From Porphyrobacter sp. (GTDB lineage Bacteria; Pseudomonadota; Alphaproteobacteria; Sphingomonadales; Sphingomonadaceae), in assembly GCA_014359685.1 (NCBI GenBank), contig JACIYY010000122.1:1-23143 (forward strand): a stretch of 23,143 nt of DNA, given 5' to 3'. Made by a program: the position numbers and the translations under genes. This document shows positions 9,438 to 17,613 of this stretch, one piece after another. Below the pieces are notes generated by a model. That model ran no database searches. It was not told the origin of the DNA and saw only the letters and a program-made list of their open reading frames with translations. Position 1 is the stretch's first letter, and each line of letters starts with the position of its first letter.

Positions 9438-10334
9438 ATGACCACCTACCTGCCGACGATCAAGCAACTGCAATATCTGGTCGCGCTGCACGAGCAGAAC
9501 CATTTCGGCCGCGCTGCAGACGTCTGCTTCGTGTCCCAGTCGACGCTTTCGGCAGGAATCCGCGAGCTGGAATCGCTGCTCGGCGTGACGCTGGTCGAAC
9601 GCAGCCGGCGGTCGGTGCGCTTCACCCCGCTGGGTGAGGCGGTGGTGGCCAAGGCGCACCGCCTGCTGCGCGAGGCCGAAGAGCTGTCGGACCTGGTGCA
9701 GGCGGCGGGCAAGCCGCTGTCGGGCGACGTGCGGATGAGCGTGATCCCCACCATCGCCCCGTTCCTGCTGCCGCGCATTCTGCCGCGCCTGCGGCGCGAA
9801 CGCCCGGCCCTCAAGCTGTTCCTGCGCGAGGAGACGAGCGGGGATGCAATCGAATCGCTCCATCACGGGCGCGCCGATTGCGTGCTGCTGGCGCTGCCCT
9901 ACGCCACCGGCGAGGTCGAGTGCGAGACCATCGCGCAGGACCGGCTGGTGGTCGCCTTTCCCAAGGACGACCCGCGCGACCTGCCCGACGCGATCCCGCC
10001 AGCGATGATCGACGAGGGGCGGTTGCTGCTGCTGGAGGACGGCCATTGCCTGCGCGACCACGCTCTGGCCGCCTGCAACCGGGCGGAACTGCGCGCCAGC
10101 GCCACCATGATCGGCACCTCGCTGCACACGCTGGTGCAGATGGTCGACAACGGCCTGGGGGTGACGATGCTGCCGCAGATGGCGATCGACGCCGGCATCC
10201 TCGCCGGCACCCAGATCGTCACCCGCCCGCTGGATTCTGCCGGCGCCAGCCGCGAGATCGCGCTGGTATGGCGCCGCCACAGCCCCCGGGCGGAGGAATT
10301 CCGACTGCTCGCGGGCGAGTTGCGAGAGGGCTGA
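9438..10334 (+). CDS. oxyR: Hydrogen-peroxide-sensing LysR regulator OxyR
   Basis: LysR-family activator or repressor of catalase and peroxiredoxin genes, 298 residues. The N-terminal helix-turn-helix is clear (about 1-60, with HFGRAAD...SQSTLSAGIREL). The decisive feature is the redox pair Cys204 in DGHCLRD and Cys213, nine residues apart as in E. coli Cys199/Cys208, so peroxide sensing is very likely retained. I chose the ATG at 9438 for the family start TTYLPTIKQLQYL; an ATG at 9399 with an upstream GGAAGG would add 13 residues. No catalase or peroxidase gene is adjacent, so its targets lie elsewhere. Confidence 0.93.
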   Translation: MTTYLPTIKQLQYLVALHEQNHFGRAADVCFVSQSTLSAGIRELESLLGVTLVERSRRSVRFTPLGEAVVAKAHRLLREAEELSDLVQAAGKPLSGDVRMSVIPTIAPFLLPRILPRLRRERPALKLFLREETSGDAIESLHHGRADCVLLALPYATGEVECETIAQDRLVVAFPKDDPRDLPDAIPPAMIDEGRLLLLEDGHCLRDHALAACNRAELRASATMIGTSLHTLVQMVDNGLGVTMLPQMAIDAGILAGTQIVTRPLDSAGASREIALVWRRHSPRAEEFRLLAGELREG

Positions 10335-10541
10335 AGCTGCGGCGTTCGCCACGCTCTCAGCCATTCCGGCGAGGCCGCTCGTCGCATGAAAACCGCCGCG
10401 CGCAAAGCACTGCTTCTTCCGATCGCTTCCGGGTGCTTTACCCAGCTTCGAAATTAATATCGGCCCCGCTGCTGTCCCTCGCGGCCCCCTCTGCGGTTCT
10501 CACCGCCCGGCGCGAGGCTAGCCCAACTCAGGTTGACCAGA

Positions 10542-11150
10542 TCAAGCGTAGGTGACGCGAACCTGCTTAGCTTCGGCCCTGCGACGACGGATGGCAAAGC
10601 CGACCGCACCAAAACCGAATATCATCAATGCCCATGCGGACGGCTCTGGAACAGCGCCAGGGACACCAGTCGTGTACAGAACAGCGTTTGAAAAACCTTG
10701 GGTGTTGTCCAAGGTAAGGTAGTCAGCCCCACTGTTCCCAAAGTCAAGCAACCAGAAAACCGACACGTTACCCGCCGGTCCCGCCACGTTTCCAAAGTGT
10801 GCACCGATGATAGTGTTACCAAACATCTTGCTGCCGAAACTCAGCTGGTTTCCGCTGGAAAGAGACTCGATCTTGTACTCATTGCTGAGTGCAGGCCAGT
10901 TCCCATCGAATGTGAAGTCTCCCGGAAGCGCCGCGATGGCAGCTTGCTGTCCCTCGATCTGGTCGGCAGAGCCGCCAAGCAAATTGCCGGCGAAATAGCC
11001 CGAGCAGGCTACCGCATCAGGGGTGGTGAGGTGGGCGTCGCATGCCGGCGGGAGGGAGACGATCTTCGCGGCGCGAGCTGGAGCAGCACCAAGCGCGAGA
11101 GTAATGGCTACCGGAACAGCGAGCAGCAGAGCTTTCGGCGACGTACGCAT
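10542..11150 (-). CDS. Secreted PEPxxWA-CTERM sorting-domain protein
   Basis: Predicted exported protein of 202 residues. It starts with a Sec signal peptide (positive MRTSPK, hydrophobic stretch about 7-22, likely cleavage after ARA near 27). A middle region with Cys37 and Cys49 has no domain I recognise. The C-terminus is PEPSAWALM (from about 168), a hydrophobic helix, then RRRR. That layout is the PEPxxWA form of the PEP-CTERM signal common in sphingomonads, processed by an exosortase and linked with surface or exopolysaccharide functions. Start ATG 11150 has GGAGG about 9 bases upstream. Base composition is visibly lower in GC than its neighbours (about 55% in a 60-base sample around 10760), suggesting separate ancestry. 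No exosortase gene is in view. A short tail of about 11 residues after the arginines is slightly longer than usual. Confidence 0.85.
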   Translation of the reverse strand: MRTSPKALLLAVPVAITLALGAAPARAAKIVSLPPACDAHLTTPDAVACSGYFAGNLLGGSADQIEGQQAAIAALPGDFTFDGNWPALSNEYKIESLSSGNQLSFGSKMFGNTIIGAHFGNVAGPAGNVSVFWLLDFGNSGADYLTLDNTQGFSNAVLYTTGVPGAVPEPSAWALMIFGFGAVGFAIRRRRAEAKQVRVTYA

Positions 11151-11478
11151 TTTGTTGTCCCTCCGTGAGGCCATATCGACCCCCGGGGTGCTTCCGCCTT
11201 ACCAGTAAGTCAAACCGTGCGATCGACCAGCACCAAAGTGACACAGGTTTTTGCTCAAGCGCAAGACGTCCCGGCCCGTCGGTTGTTGAGGATAACACCG
11301 CACAGCAATAGCGCTAACGATTCCTCTGCGCGTCACCGTATCGCGCTGAGAACAGTGGATCAGGGATCTGCGGCACGCGCTTCGCCCTGCAGCTTTGCCG
11401 GCCGCGATCCGAGCGTTCCATGGCGTTTCCGGCCCACACCACAACCAGCGCTAGGCGCGCGCGACGCCCATCGGCATT
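11151..11478. other. Gene-free stretch of 328 bases upstream of the PEPxxWA-CTERM gene
   Basis: No convincing ORF, tRNA or repeat is visible. It lies upstream of the exported-protein gene and downstream of pgsA, so it should hold the promoter of the former and the 3' end of the latter. I could not pick a clear -35/-10 pair. A small inverted repeat (TTGCTCAAGCGCAA, about 11251-11264) is the only local symmetry seen. Confidence 0.5.
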
Positions 11479-12045
11479 TCAATCCATGTGCCGGAGGCCG
11501 ACGCGCAGGTAATCCCAGCCGGTGATCAGCGTCAGCAACGCTGCGCCCCACAGGCCGGCGAGGCCAACCAGCCGGATCCACAGCTCCCCCGGCAGCGCGC
11601 CCGACAGGATCAGCGCGCCCAGCGCGACCAGCTGGATGGTGGTCTTCCACTTGGCCAGCCTGCTCACCGGCACGCTGACCTGAAGCCCGCCCAGAAACTC
11701 GCGCAGCCCCGACACCGCGATCTCGCGGATCAGGATGATGAGGCCGGGGATCACGTGCAGGTCGCCCACCACCGGGCCGCTCAGCATGTCCTGCGCCGCC
11801 AGCACCAGGATGACCGTGGCGACCATGATCTTGTCAGCGATGGGATCGAGAAAGATGCCGAGCCGGCTGACCGCGCCGCTCGATCGGGCGAGCAGGCCGT
11901 CGAAATAATCGGTGATCCCCATCGCGCAATACAGCACGAAGGCCAGCGCATAGCCGAGCGGCCAGTCGGGCCACCACAGCAGCGCGGCGAGCAGCGGCAG
12001 GGCGACGATCCGCGACAGGGTCAGCAGGTTGGGCAGGGTCAGCAT
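11479..12045 (-). CDS. pgsA: CDP-diacylglycerol--glycerol-3-phosphate 3-phosphatidyltransferase
   Basis: Inner-membrane enzyme that makes phosphatidylglycerophosphate from CDP-diacylglycerol and glycerol 3-phosphate, the committed step to phosphatidylglycerol and cardiolipin. The 188 residues are strongly hydrophobic with several membrane helices. The complete CDP-alcohol phosphatidyltransferase motif DGLLAR-x8-G-x3-D-x3-D is at 49-71 (Asp49, Arg54, Gly63, Asp67, Asp71). Start ATG 12045 has AAGGA 5 bases upstream. It diverges from the LplT-like transporter, so two lipid-related genes may share a control region of about 120 bases. Confidence 0.93.
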   Translation of the reverse strand: MLTLPNLLTLSRIVALPLLAALLWWPDWPLGYALAFVLYCAMGITDYFDGLLARSSGAVSRLGIFLDPIADKIMVATVILVLAAQDMLSGPVVGDLHVIPGLIILIREIAVSGLREFLGGLQVSVPVSRLAKWKTTIQLVALGALILSGALPGELWIRLVGLAGLWGAALLTLITGWDYLRVGLRHMD

Positions 12046-12168
12046 AATCGTCCTTCGCCGGCGCCCTAGCCGGTTCGGGCGGCGGGAAAAAGCAGGCCTG
12101 CGCTTGTTTGTACGCGCGGTCCCGCTAAGGCATGGGCGAAACGGGGCTGAGAGGCTGCGCCGCCAGAC

Positions 12169-13485
12169 ATGTTCACATCGCTACACCTGCTCGGGCAGCG
12201 GCGCTTCCTGCCGCTGTTCGCCACTCAGCTGCTCAACGCCTTCAACGACAATCTGTACAAGAACGCCATGGTGCTGTTCGTTGTGTACAGCGTCTACAGC
12301 TCCGAAGCGGCGGAGGCGCAGTTCAGCGCCATCGCGTCGGGGGTGTTCATCCTGCCGTTCTTCCTCCTCTCGGCTGTGTCGGGGCAACTTGCCGACATGC
12401 GCGACAAGGCGGCGATCATCCGCTGGGTCAAGCTAGCGGAGATCGTCATCATGCTGGTCGGCGCGGCCGGGTTGCTGATGGCATGGCGGGGCGGCGCGCT
12501 GCTGGAGCCGGCGATCCCGCTGATGCTGCTGGCGCTGTTCGCGATGGGGATCCATTCGACCTTCTTCGGCCCGATCAAATACGCGATCCTGCCCCAGCAT
12601 CTGGAGCGGCGGGAGGTGCTGCCGGGCACCGGGCTGGTGGAGGCGGGCACCTATGTGGCGATCCTGGCCGGCACGATCCTGGCCGGCTATCTCGCGGTCC
12701 AGTGGGCGGCGCTGCTGGTGGTGGTGATGGCGGTGATCGGCTATGTCGTCAGCCGGCAGGTGCCGCCCGCCCCGCCCTATGAGCACGGGCAGCCGCTCGA
12801 CTGGCACGTGATCCGCTCTTCGATCGCGCTGATCCGCAACACCACGCGCCAGCGCGAAGTGTTCTACGCGATCCTGGCGATCAGCTTCTTCTGGACCATC
12901 GGCGCGGTGCTGTTCATCCAGTTCCCGCCGCTGGCCAAGAACGTGCTGCTGGCCAGCAAGGAGGTGGCGAGCCTGTTCCTGGTGATCTTCTCGATCGGGG
13001 TGGCGGCCGGATCGGTGGCGATCAACACCCTGCTGAAGGGCGAGGTTTCGGCCCGTTACGCCCCCGCCTCGGTGATCGCGATGGGCGGCTTCGTGGCCGC
13101 GTTCTACTTCGTGTGCCGCGCCTGGCAGGCCGACGTGCCGCCGGGCGAGCTGATGAGCGTGGCTTTGTTCCTGGCCCAGCCGCTGGCTCCGCTGGTGCTG
13201 GCGACGCTTCTGCTGATCGCGATCGGCGGGGGCATGTTCGTGGTCCCGCTCTATGCCTTCCTGACCACCCGATGCGATCCGGCGCAGGCGGCGCGGGTGG
13301 TGGCCGCCAACAACATCGTCAATTCGGGCGCCATGGTCGCCGGATCGCTGATCGCCGGCGGCCTCAGCGCGGCCGGCATCCCGATCGTCGAGCAATTGCT
13401 GCTCAGCGCGGCGATGTGCCTGGTCTCGGCCTGGCTGGGAGCCAAGCTCCACCGGGCGGAAAAGCTGGCGCTCGCCCCCGCCTGA
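12169..13485 (+). CDS. MFS transporter, lysophospholipid transporter (LplT)-like
   Basis: Membrane protein of 438 residues with about 12 hydrophobic segments. The N-terminal FLPLFATQLLNAFNDNLYKN block and the FFGPIKYAILPQ block (about 127-140) are the marks of the LplT/Aas-associated MFS branch, which flips lysophospholipids across the inner membrane for re-acylation. E. coli LplT is about 400 residues. No acyltransferase (Aas) domain is fused and none lies next door, so the lipid role is inference from family likeness and the adjacent pgsA. The Shine-Dalgarno before ATG 12169 is weak (GAGAGG about 14 bases upstream), but the start fits the family. Confidence 0.8.
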   Translation: MFTSLHLLGQRRFLPLFATQLLNAFNDNLYKNAMVLFVVYSVYSSEAAEAQFSAIASGVFILPFFLLSAVSGQLADMRDKAAIIRWVKLAEIVIMLVGAAGLLMAWRGGALLEPAIPLMLLALFAMGIHSTFFGPIKYAILPQHLERREVLPGTGLVEAGTYVAILAGTILAGYLAVQWAALLVVVMAVIGYVVSRQVPPAPPYEHGQPLDWHVIRSSIALIRNTTRQREVFYAILAISFFWTIGAVLFIQFPPLAKNVLLASKEVASLFLVIFSIGVAAGSVAINTLLKGEVSARYAPASVIAMGGFVAAFYFVCRAWQADVPPGELMSVALFLAQPLAPLVLATLLLIAIGGGMFVVPLYAFLTTRCDPAQAARVVAANNIVNSGAMVAGSLIAGGLSAAGIPIVEQLLLSAAMCLVSAWLGAKLHRAEKLALAPA

Positions 13486-13504
13486 CGCGCCGCCCCGCGC
13501 CCGC

Positions 13505-13699
13505 TCAGGCGAAGAACAGGCTGGCCGCGATCACGCCTGCCACGTAGGTGGCGAAAGCGTCGCGCAAATCCGGCGGGATCGGCGGTATCCGCGCACGCAG
13601 CAGCACCGATACCCGTCGCCTGGCGGCCGGCCTATCCGCGAGGGTCAGCCGCAGCCAGTGCCGCTCCACAGCGGAGGGACCGGGATTCATCGAGCGCAT
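13505..13699 (-). CDS. Small hypothetical protein with a C-terminal hydrophobic helix
   Basis: A 64-residue ORF, basic in the middle (several Arg-rich stretches), ending in a hydrophobic segment (FATYVAGVIAASLFFA) that could be a membrane anchor. Starts at 13699 or 13690 both lack a good ribosome binding site. It lies convergent to the LplT-like gene, with stops about 20 bases apart, and after the csbD terminator. It may be a real small membrane protein or chance coding in GC-rich DNA. I do not recognise a family. Confidence 0.35.
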   Translation of the reverse strand: MRSMNPGPSAVERHWLRLTLADRPAARRRVSVLLRARIPPIPPDLRDAFATYVAGVIAASLFFA

Positions 13700-13781
13700 G
13701 GGCAGGGTGCTTAACCGCGCGCTAACGATCCACCAAGCCTGCCTTCCGATCCGTCCCTGCCCGGAACGCACCAGCAAACGC

Positions 13782-13811
13782 AAAAAGGGCCGCGCCTCCA
13801 CGGCACGGCCC
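13782..13811 (-). terminator. Rho-independent terminator of the csbD-like gene
   Basis: On the minus strand a 10-bp stem (GGGCCGTGCC with GGCGCGGCCC, one G-T pair, 5-base loop) is followed directly by TTTTT. It lies about 25 bases after the CsbD stop codon. This is the clearest intrinsic terminator in the window. The plus-strand side is followed by CTTCTT and might act in the other direction too. Confidence 0.85.
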
Positions 13812-13835
13812 CTTCTTCCGGTATCGGCGGCAGGA

Positions 13836-14006
13836 TCAGACCTTGTCGCCCAGTTTGCCCTTGATCTCGCCCTTCAGGTTCTGCGCCTCGCCCTTGCGCT
13901 CCTGCGCCTGGCCCTCGGCGCGGGTCGCGGGATCGTTGGATGCCTGCTTGACGTTGCCGGCAATCTCGTTGCCAATTCCCTTAACCTTGTCCTTCATCTC
14001 GCCCAT
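13836..14006 (-). CDS. CsbD family stress-related protein
   Basis: Small, highly charged protein of 56 residues with the CsbD pattern: MGEMKDKVKGIGNEIAG, a lysine- and glutamate-rich middle, and a repeated KGE-KGKLGD end. The family is induced by general stress in several bacteria, but its biochemical role is unknown; it is likely cytoplasmic and partly disordered. ATG 14006 has AGGAG 7 bases upstream. A strong terminator follows, so it is probably a single-gene transcript. Confidence 0.9.
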   Translation of the reverse strand: MGEMKDKVKGIGNEIAGNVKQASNDPATRAEGQAQERKGEAQNLKGEIKGKLGDKV

Positions 14007-14108
14007 GGTCGATCTCCTGTGATGGGCCACCGGGATCGGCGGCCTTGTTGCAGGATCAACGGGTCACAGCTCGCGATCGTTCCGGCAGGCGCTCTTCGGC
14101 CCGCCCCG

Positions 14109-14516
14109 TCACGCTTTCGCCATGGCGCAGATCCGCTCCCATTCCTCGGCCCGCACCTGCGCGACCGAGAGCCGCGACAGCCGCACCAGCTCCATGTCGG
14201 CGAGCGCCGGATCGGCCTTGATCTCCTTCAGACTCACCGGCCGCTCCAGCGCACGCAGCGGCTTGACCTTCACCGCCGCCCATTTGTCGTCGGCGGGATC
14301 GCTCAGCCCGGCCTCGCTGACAGTGACGATGCCGACGATCTCCTTGCCGGTCACCGAGTGGTAGAAGAACGCTTGGTCCCCCACTGCCATCGCCCGCAGA
14401 TTGTTGGCCGCGCGATGGTTGCGGACCCCGTCCCACAGCGTCTCGCCCTCGGCGAGCAGATCGTCCCAGCCGAACGCCTCGGGCTCCGACTTCATCAGCC
14501 ACTTGCCGGTCGTCAT
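14109..14516 (-). CDS. EVE domain-containing protein (THYN1-like)
   Basis: A 135-residue protein that is essentially one EVE domain, a PUA-like fold that binds modified bases in nucleic acids. Visible are WLMKSEPEAFGWDD at the N-terminus, WDGVRNHRAANNLRAM with the base-pocket region, and GDQAFFYHSV. Bacterial members are uncharacterised but are related to human THYN1 and to modified-DNA readers in defence systems. No restriction or defence genes lie nearby, so a housekeeping role is more likely here. Start ATG 14516 follows a purine-rich GGGGGAG. It diverges from dapF. Confidence 0.9.
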   Translation of the reverse strand: MTTGKWLMKSEPEAFGWDDLLAEGETLWDGVRNHRAANNLRAMAVGDQAFFYHSVTGKEIVGIVTVSEAGLSDPADDKWAAVKVKPLRALERPVSLKEIKADPALADMELVRLSRLSVAQVRAEEWERICAMAKA

Positions 14517-14633
14517 CCGCGCTCCCCCTCGCCGTGCTGCACTCCGGCCCCTGCGCCTATGGCCTCGCGGCGCGAGGGGCAAGCGCGCCGGCCCGGCATT
14601 GCCCTGCCGCCGCGCGCGCTCTAGGTGCCAGCC

Positions 14634-15467
14634 ATGCGCGCCGCCTTCACCAAGATGCACGGGCTCGGCAACGACTTCGTCGTGCTGGACACGCGCGACC
14701 AGCCGCTGCCGCCGCTCAACGCGCCGATGGTGCGCGCGCTGGCCGACCGGCACACCGGCATCGGCTGCGACCTGCTGGTGCTGATCGAACCCTCGCAGGT
14801 GGCCGACCTCAAGGTCCGCCTGTTCAATGCCGACGGGGACGAGGTCGCCGCCTGCGGCAACGCCATGCGCGCGGTTGCTCTGCGCCATGCCGCGAACACC
14901 GCGCCGGGCACGCAGGCCATCTTGCGGATCGAAACCGCCGCCGACATCCTCACCGCACGCGCCACCGATGCCGGGGTCGCCGTCGACATGGGCCGCCCGC
15001 GCCTGGAATGGGAGGCGATCCCGGTCGCCTATGCGCTCGACACCCTGTCGCTGCCGGTCGGGTGGGAGGAGCTGGAGCAGCCCTGCGCGGTCAGCATGGG
15101 CAATCCCCATGCGGTGTTCTTTGTGCCCGATTGCGACGCCGTGCCGCTCGCCCGGCTCGGCCCGCATATCGAAAGCGACCCGCTGTTCCCCCAGCGGGTC
15201 AACGTCAATGTCGCCACGGTGGAGGACCGCCGCCACATCCGCCTGCGGGTGTGGGAACGCGGCGTCGGCCTGACCCGCGCCTGCGGCACCGGCGCCTGCG
15301 CCACGGTGGTGGCGGCGGTGCGGCGCGGCCTTGTCGAGCGCTCTGTCGAGGTGACGCTGCCCGGCGGCACGCTGGCGGTCGAATGGGGCGCCGACGGGCG
15401 GGTGACGATGACCGGGCCGGCCGCTGAAAGCTTTCGCGGCAGCTTCGACTGGGGCGATTTCGCGTGA
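14634..15467 (+). CDS. dapF: Diaminopimelate epimerase
   Basis: Cofactor-free racemase that converts LL- to meso-diaminopimelate for lysine and peptidoglycan synthesis. The 277-residue protein has the two catalytic cysteines: Cys75 in NADGDEVAACGNAMR and Cys217 in RACGTGACATV. Other family marks are the N-terminal KMHGLGNDFVVLD and SMGNPHAVFF. ATG 14634 matches the family start; an in-frame GTG 9 bases earlier is less likely. It is the first gene of a tight four-gene run, with its stop overlapping the GTG of mtaB by 4 bases. Confidence 0.96.
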   Translation: MRAAFTKMHGLGNDFVVLDTRDQPLPPLNAPMVRALADRHTGIGCDLLVLIEPSQVADLKVRLFNADGDEVAACGNAMRAVALRHAANTAPGTQAILRIETAADILTARATDAGVAVDMGRPRLEWEAIPVAYALDTLSLPVGWEELEQPCAVSMGNPHAVFFVPDCDAVPLARLGPHIESDPLFPQRVNVNVATVEDRRHIRLRVWERGVGLTRACGTGACATVVAAVRRGLVERSVEVTLPGGTLAVEWGADGRVTMTGPAAESFRGSFDWGDFA

Positions 15468-16690
15468 GCGCCGCTTTGCCGGTCACGATCCACACGCTCG
15501 GCTGCCGCCTCAACCTGGCCGAGAGCGAGCGGCTGCGCGCGTCGCTGGCGGGCGAGCGCGACCTGGTGGTGGTCAATAGCTGCGCGGTGACGGCAGAGGC
15601 GGTGCGCCACACCCGGCAGACGATCCGCCGCGCCCGCCGCAGCCATCCCGCCGCCCGCCTGCTCGTCACCGGCTGCGCGGCGGAGGTGGCGGGGCAGGCG
15701 CTGTCCGCCATGCCGGAGGTCGACGGGCTGGTCGCCAACGCCGCCAAGCTGGAGGCCGCCCGCTACCGCCGCCCCGCCGCGAACCACCGCGCCACCGAAG
15801 CGCTCCCCCCGGCAGGCGCCGCCCCTGCCGCTCCGGCGGCGGCGCATAGCCGCGCCTTCCTGCCGGTCCAGAACGGCTGCGACCATGCCTGCACCTTCTG
15901 CATCATCCCGCGCGGTCGCGGCCCCAGCCGCTCGCTGCCGGTCGCGCAGGTGCTGCGCGAGGCCGAGCAGCACCTCGCCGCCGGCGCGGCGGAGATCGTG
16001 CTGACCGGGGTGGATGTCACCAGCTGGGGCCACGATCTGCCGAACGGCCTGCGGCTCGGCGCGCTGGTGGCGGCGCTGCTCGACGCCTTCCCCGCGCTCG
16101 GCCGGTTGCGCCTGTCCTCGCTCGACGGGGTGGAGATCGACGGGGCGCTGTTCGAGCTGCTGGCCGCAGAGCCGCGCGTGATGCCGCACCTGCACCTCTC
16201 GCTCCAGCATGGGCACGACCTGATCCTCAAACGCATGAAACGCCGCCACAGCCGCGCCGATGCGGTCCGTCTGGTGGAGCGCCTGCGCGCCCGCCGTCCG
16301 GAGATCGCTATCGGTGCCGACCTGATCGCCGGCTTCCCGACCGAGGATGCCGCGATGCACGATGCCAATTGCTCGATCGTCGCCGATCTTGGCATCGTCC
16401 ACGGCCATGTGTTCCCCTATTCGCCGCGCCCCGGCACCCCGGCCGCGCGAATGCCGCAGCTGCCCGGCCCGCTGGTGCGCGATCGCGCCGCCGCTGTGCG
16501 CGAGGCGGTCGCCGGGATCCGCGCCCGCTGGCTGACCGCGCAAATCGGGCGGCCGCTGCTTGTGCTGGCGGAACGCGACGGCACCGGCCATGCGGAGGAC
16601 TTCGCCCGCGTCGCCCTGCCCGCCGGCACCGCGCCCGGCGCGATCGTGGCCATCACCCCCACCCGCGTCGCCGACGGGCTGCTGGCATGA
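15464..16690 (+). CDS. mtaB: tRNA t6A37 methylthiotransferase MtaB
   Basis: Radical-SAM enzyme that adds a methylthio group to t6A37 of tRNAs reading ANN codons. The 408-residue protein has the N-terminal UPF0004 domain with cluster cysteines 14 (TLGCRLN), 40 (VNSC) and 71 (VTGC). The radical-SAM CxxxCxxC follows at 139-143-146 (CDHACTFC), then a weak C-terminal TRAM-like region. The substrate-pocket stretch reads LSLQHGHD where MiaB-type enzymes usually have LQSGSD. The GTG start overlaps the dapF stop, and the gene's own stop overlaps the ftsY start, so translation is probably coupled. Confidence 0.93.
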   Translation: MSAALPVTIHTLGCRLNLAESERLRASLAGERDLVVVNSCAVTAEAVRHTRQTIRRARRSHPAARLLVTGCAAEVAGQALSAMPEVDGLVANAAKLEAARYRRPAANHRATEALPPAGAAPAAPAAAHSRAFLPVQNGCDHACTFCIIPRGRGPSRSLPVAQVLREAEQHLAAGAAEIVLTGVDVTSWGHDLPNGLRLGALVAALLDAFPALGRLRLSSLDGVEIDGALFELLAAEPRVMPHLHLSLQHGHDLILKRMKRRHSRADAVRLVERLRARRPEIAIGADLIAGFPTEDAAMHDANCSIVADLGIVHGHVFPYSPRPGTPAARMPQLPGPLVRDRAAAVREAVAGIRARWLTAQIGRPLLVLAERDGTGHAEDFARVALPAGTAPGAIVAITPTRVADGLLA

Positions 16691-17613
16691 CCGAGCCCGT
16701 GAGCTGGTCGCAGCGCCTGTTCGGCGGCTTGCGCAAGACATCGGAACGCCTGTCCGAAAACCTCACCGGCGTGGTCGGCACCGCCAGGCTGGACGATGCC
16801 ACGCTGGACGGGGTCGAGGATGCGCTGATCCTGTCCGACCTCGGCCCCGCCGCCGCCGCGCGCATTCGTGCGAGGCTGGCGGAAAAGCGCTTCGGGCTGG
16901 CCATTACCGAGCGCGAGCTGAAGGAAGCGGTGGCGGACGAGATTGCCGCGATCCTGCGCCCGGTCGCCATCCCGCTGGAGATCACCGCCTTCCCCCGGCC
17001 GCAGGTGATCCTGGTGATCGGCGTCAACGGCAGCGGCAAGACCACCACCATCGCCAAGCTGGCGCATTGGTTGCAGGAGGATGATTACCGCGTCCTGCTT
17101 GCCGGCGGCGACACCTTCCGCGCCGCCGCCATCGCCCAGCTGGCGGTGTGGGCGGAACGCGTCGGCGTGGACCTGGTCAAGGGACCGCAGGGGGGCGACC
17201 CGGCCAGCATCGTCTTTGACGCAGTGAAGCGCGCGACCGATACCGGGATCGACGCGCTGATCGTGGACACTGCCGGCCGGTTGCAGAACAAGCGCGAGCT
17301 GATGGACGAGCTGGCCAAGATCCGCCGCGTGCTCGGCCGCCTGAACCCGGCGGCGCCGCATGACGTGGTGCTGGTGCTCGATGCCACCAACGGCCAGAAT
17401 GCGCTCAGCCAGATCGACGTGTTCAGGGAGGTGGCGGGGGTGACGGGACTGATCATGACCAAGCTGGACGGCACCGCGCGCGGCGGCGTGCTGGTCGCGG
17501 CGGCCGAGCAATACGGGCTGCCGATCCACGCGATCGGCGTCGGCGAGAGGCTCGATGATCTGCGCCCGTTCGATCCCGACCTGGTGGCGCGGGTGATCGC
17601 GGGGGTCGAATGA
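16687..17613 (+). CDS. ftsY: Signal recognition particle receptor FtsY
   Basis: SRP-family GTPase that docks ribosome-SRP complexes at the inner membrane for co-translational insertion. The 308 residues include the helical N domain (about 15-95) and the G domain with GVNGSGKTT (112-120), GGDTFRAAA, DTAGR (194-198) and TKLDG (258-262). The long acidic A domain of E. coli FtsY is absent and only a short amphipathic N-terminus remains, as is usual in alphaproteobacteria. ATG 16687 overlaps the mtaB stop as ATGA, and the ftsY stop overlaps the start of yciB. Confidence 0.97.
   Translation: MTEPVSWSQRLFGGLRKTSERLSENLTGVVGTARLDDATLDGVEDALILSDLGPAAAARIRARLAEKRFGLAITERELKEAVADEIAAILRPVAIPLEITAFPRPQVILVIGVNGSGKTTTIAKLAHWLQEDDYRVLLAGGDTFRAAAIAQLAVWAERVGVDLVKGPQGGDPASIVFDAVKRATDTGIDALIVDTAGRLQNKRELMDELAKIRRVLGRLNPAAPHDVVLVLDATNGQNALSQIDVFREVAGVTGLIMTKLDGTARGGVLVAAAEQYGLPIHAIGVGERLDDLRPFDPDLVARVIAGVE

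Noticed and set aside
11151..11478. RNA gene in the gene-free stretch
   Set aside because: No tRNA cloverleaf, rRNA-like or strongly structured conserved RNA pattern could be seen.
14109..14516. EVE-domain protein as part of a defence island
   Set aside because: Neighbours are csbD and dapF; no restriction, methylase or nuclease genes are present.
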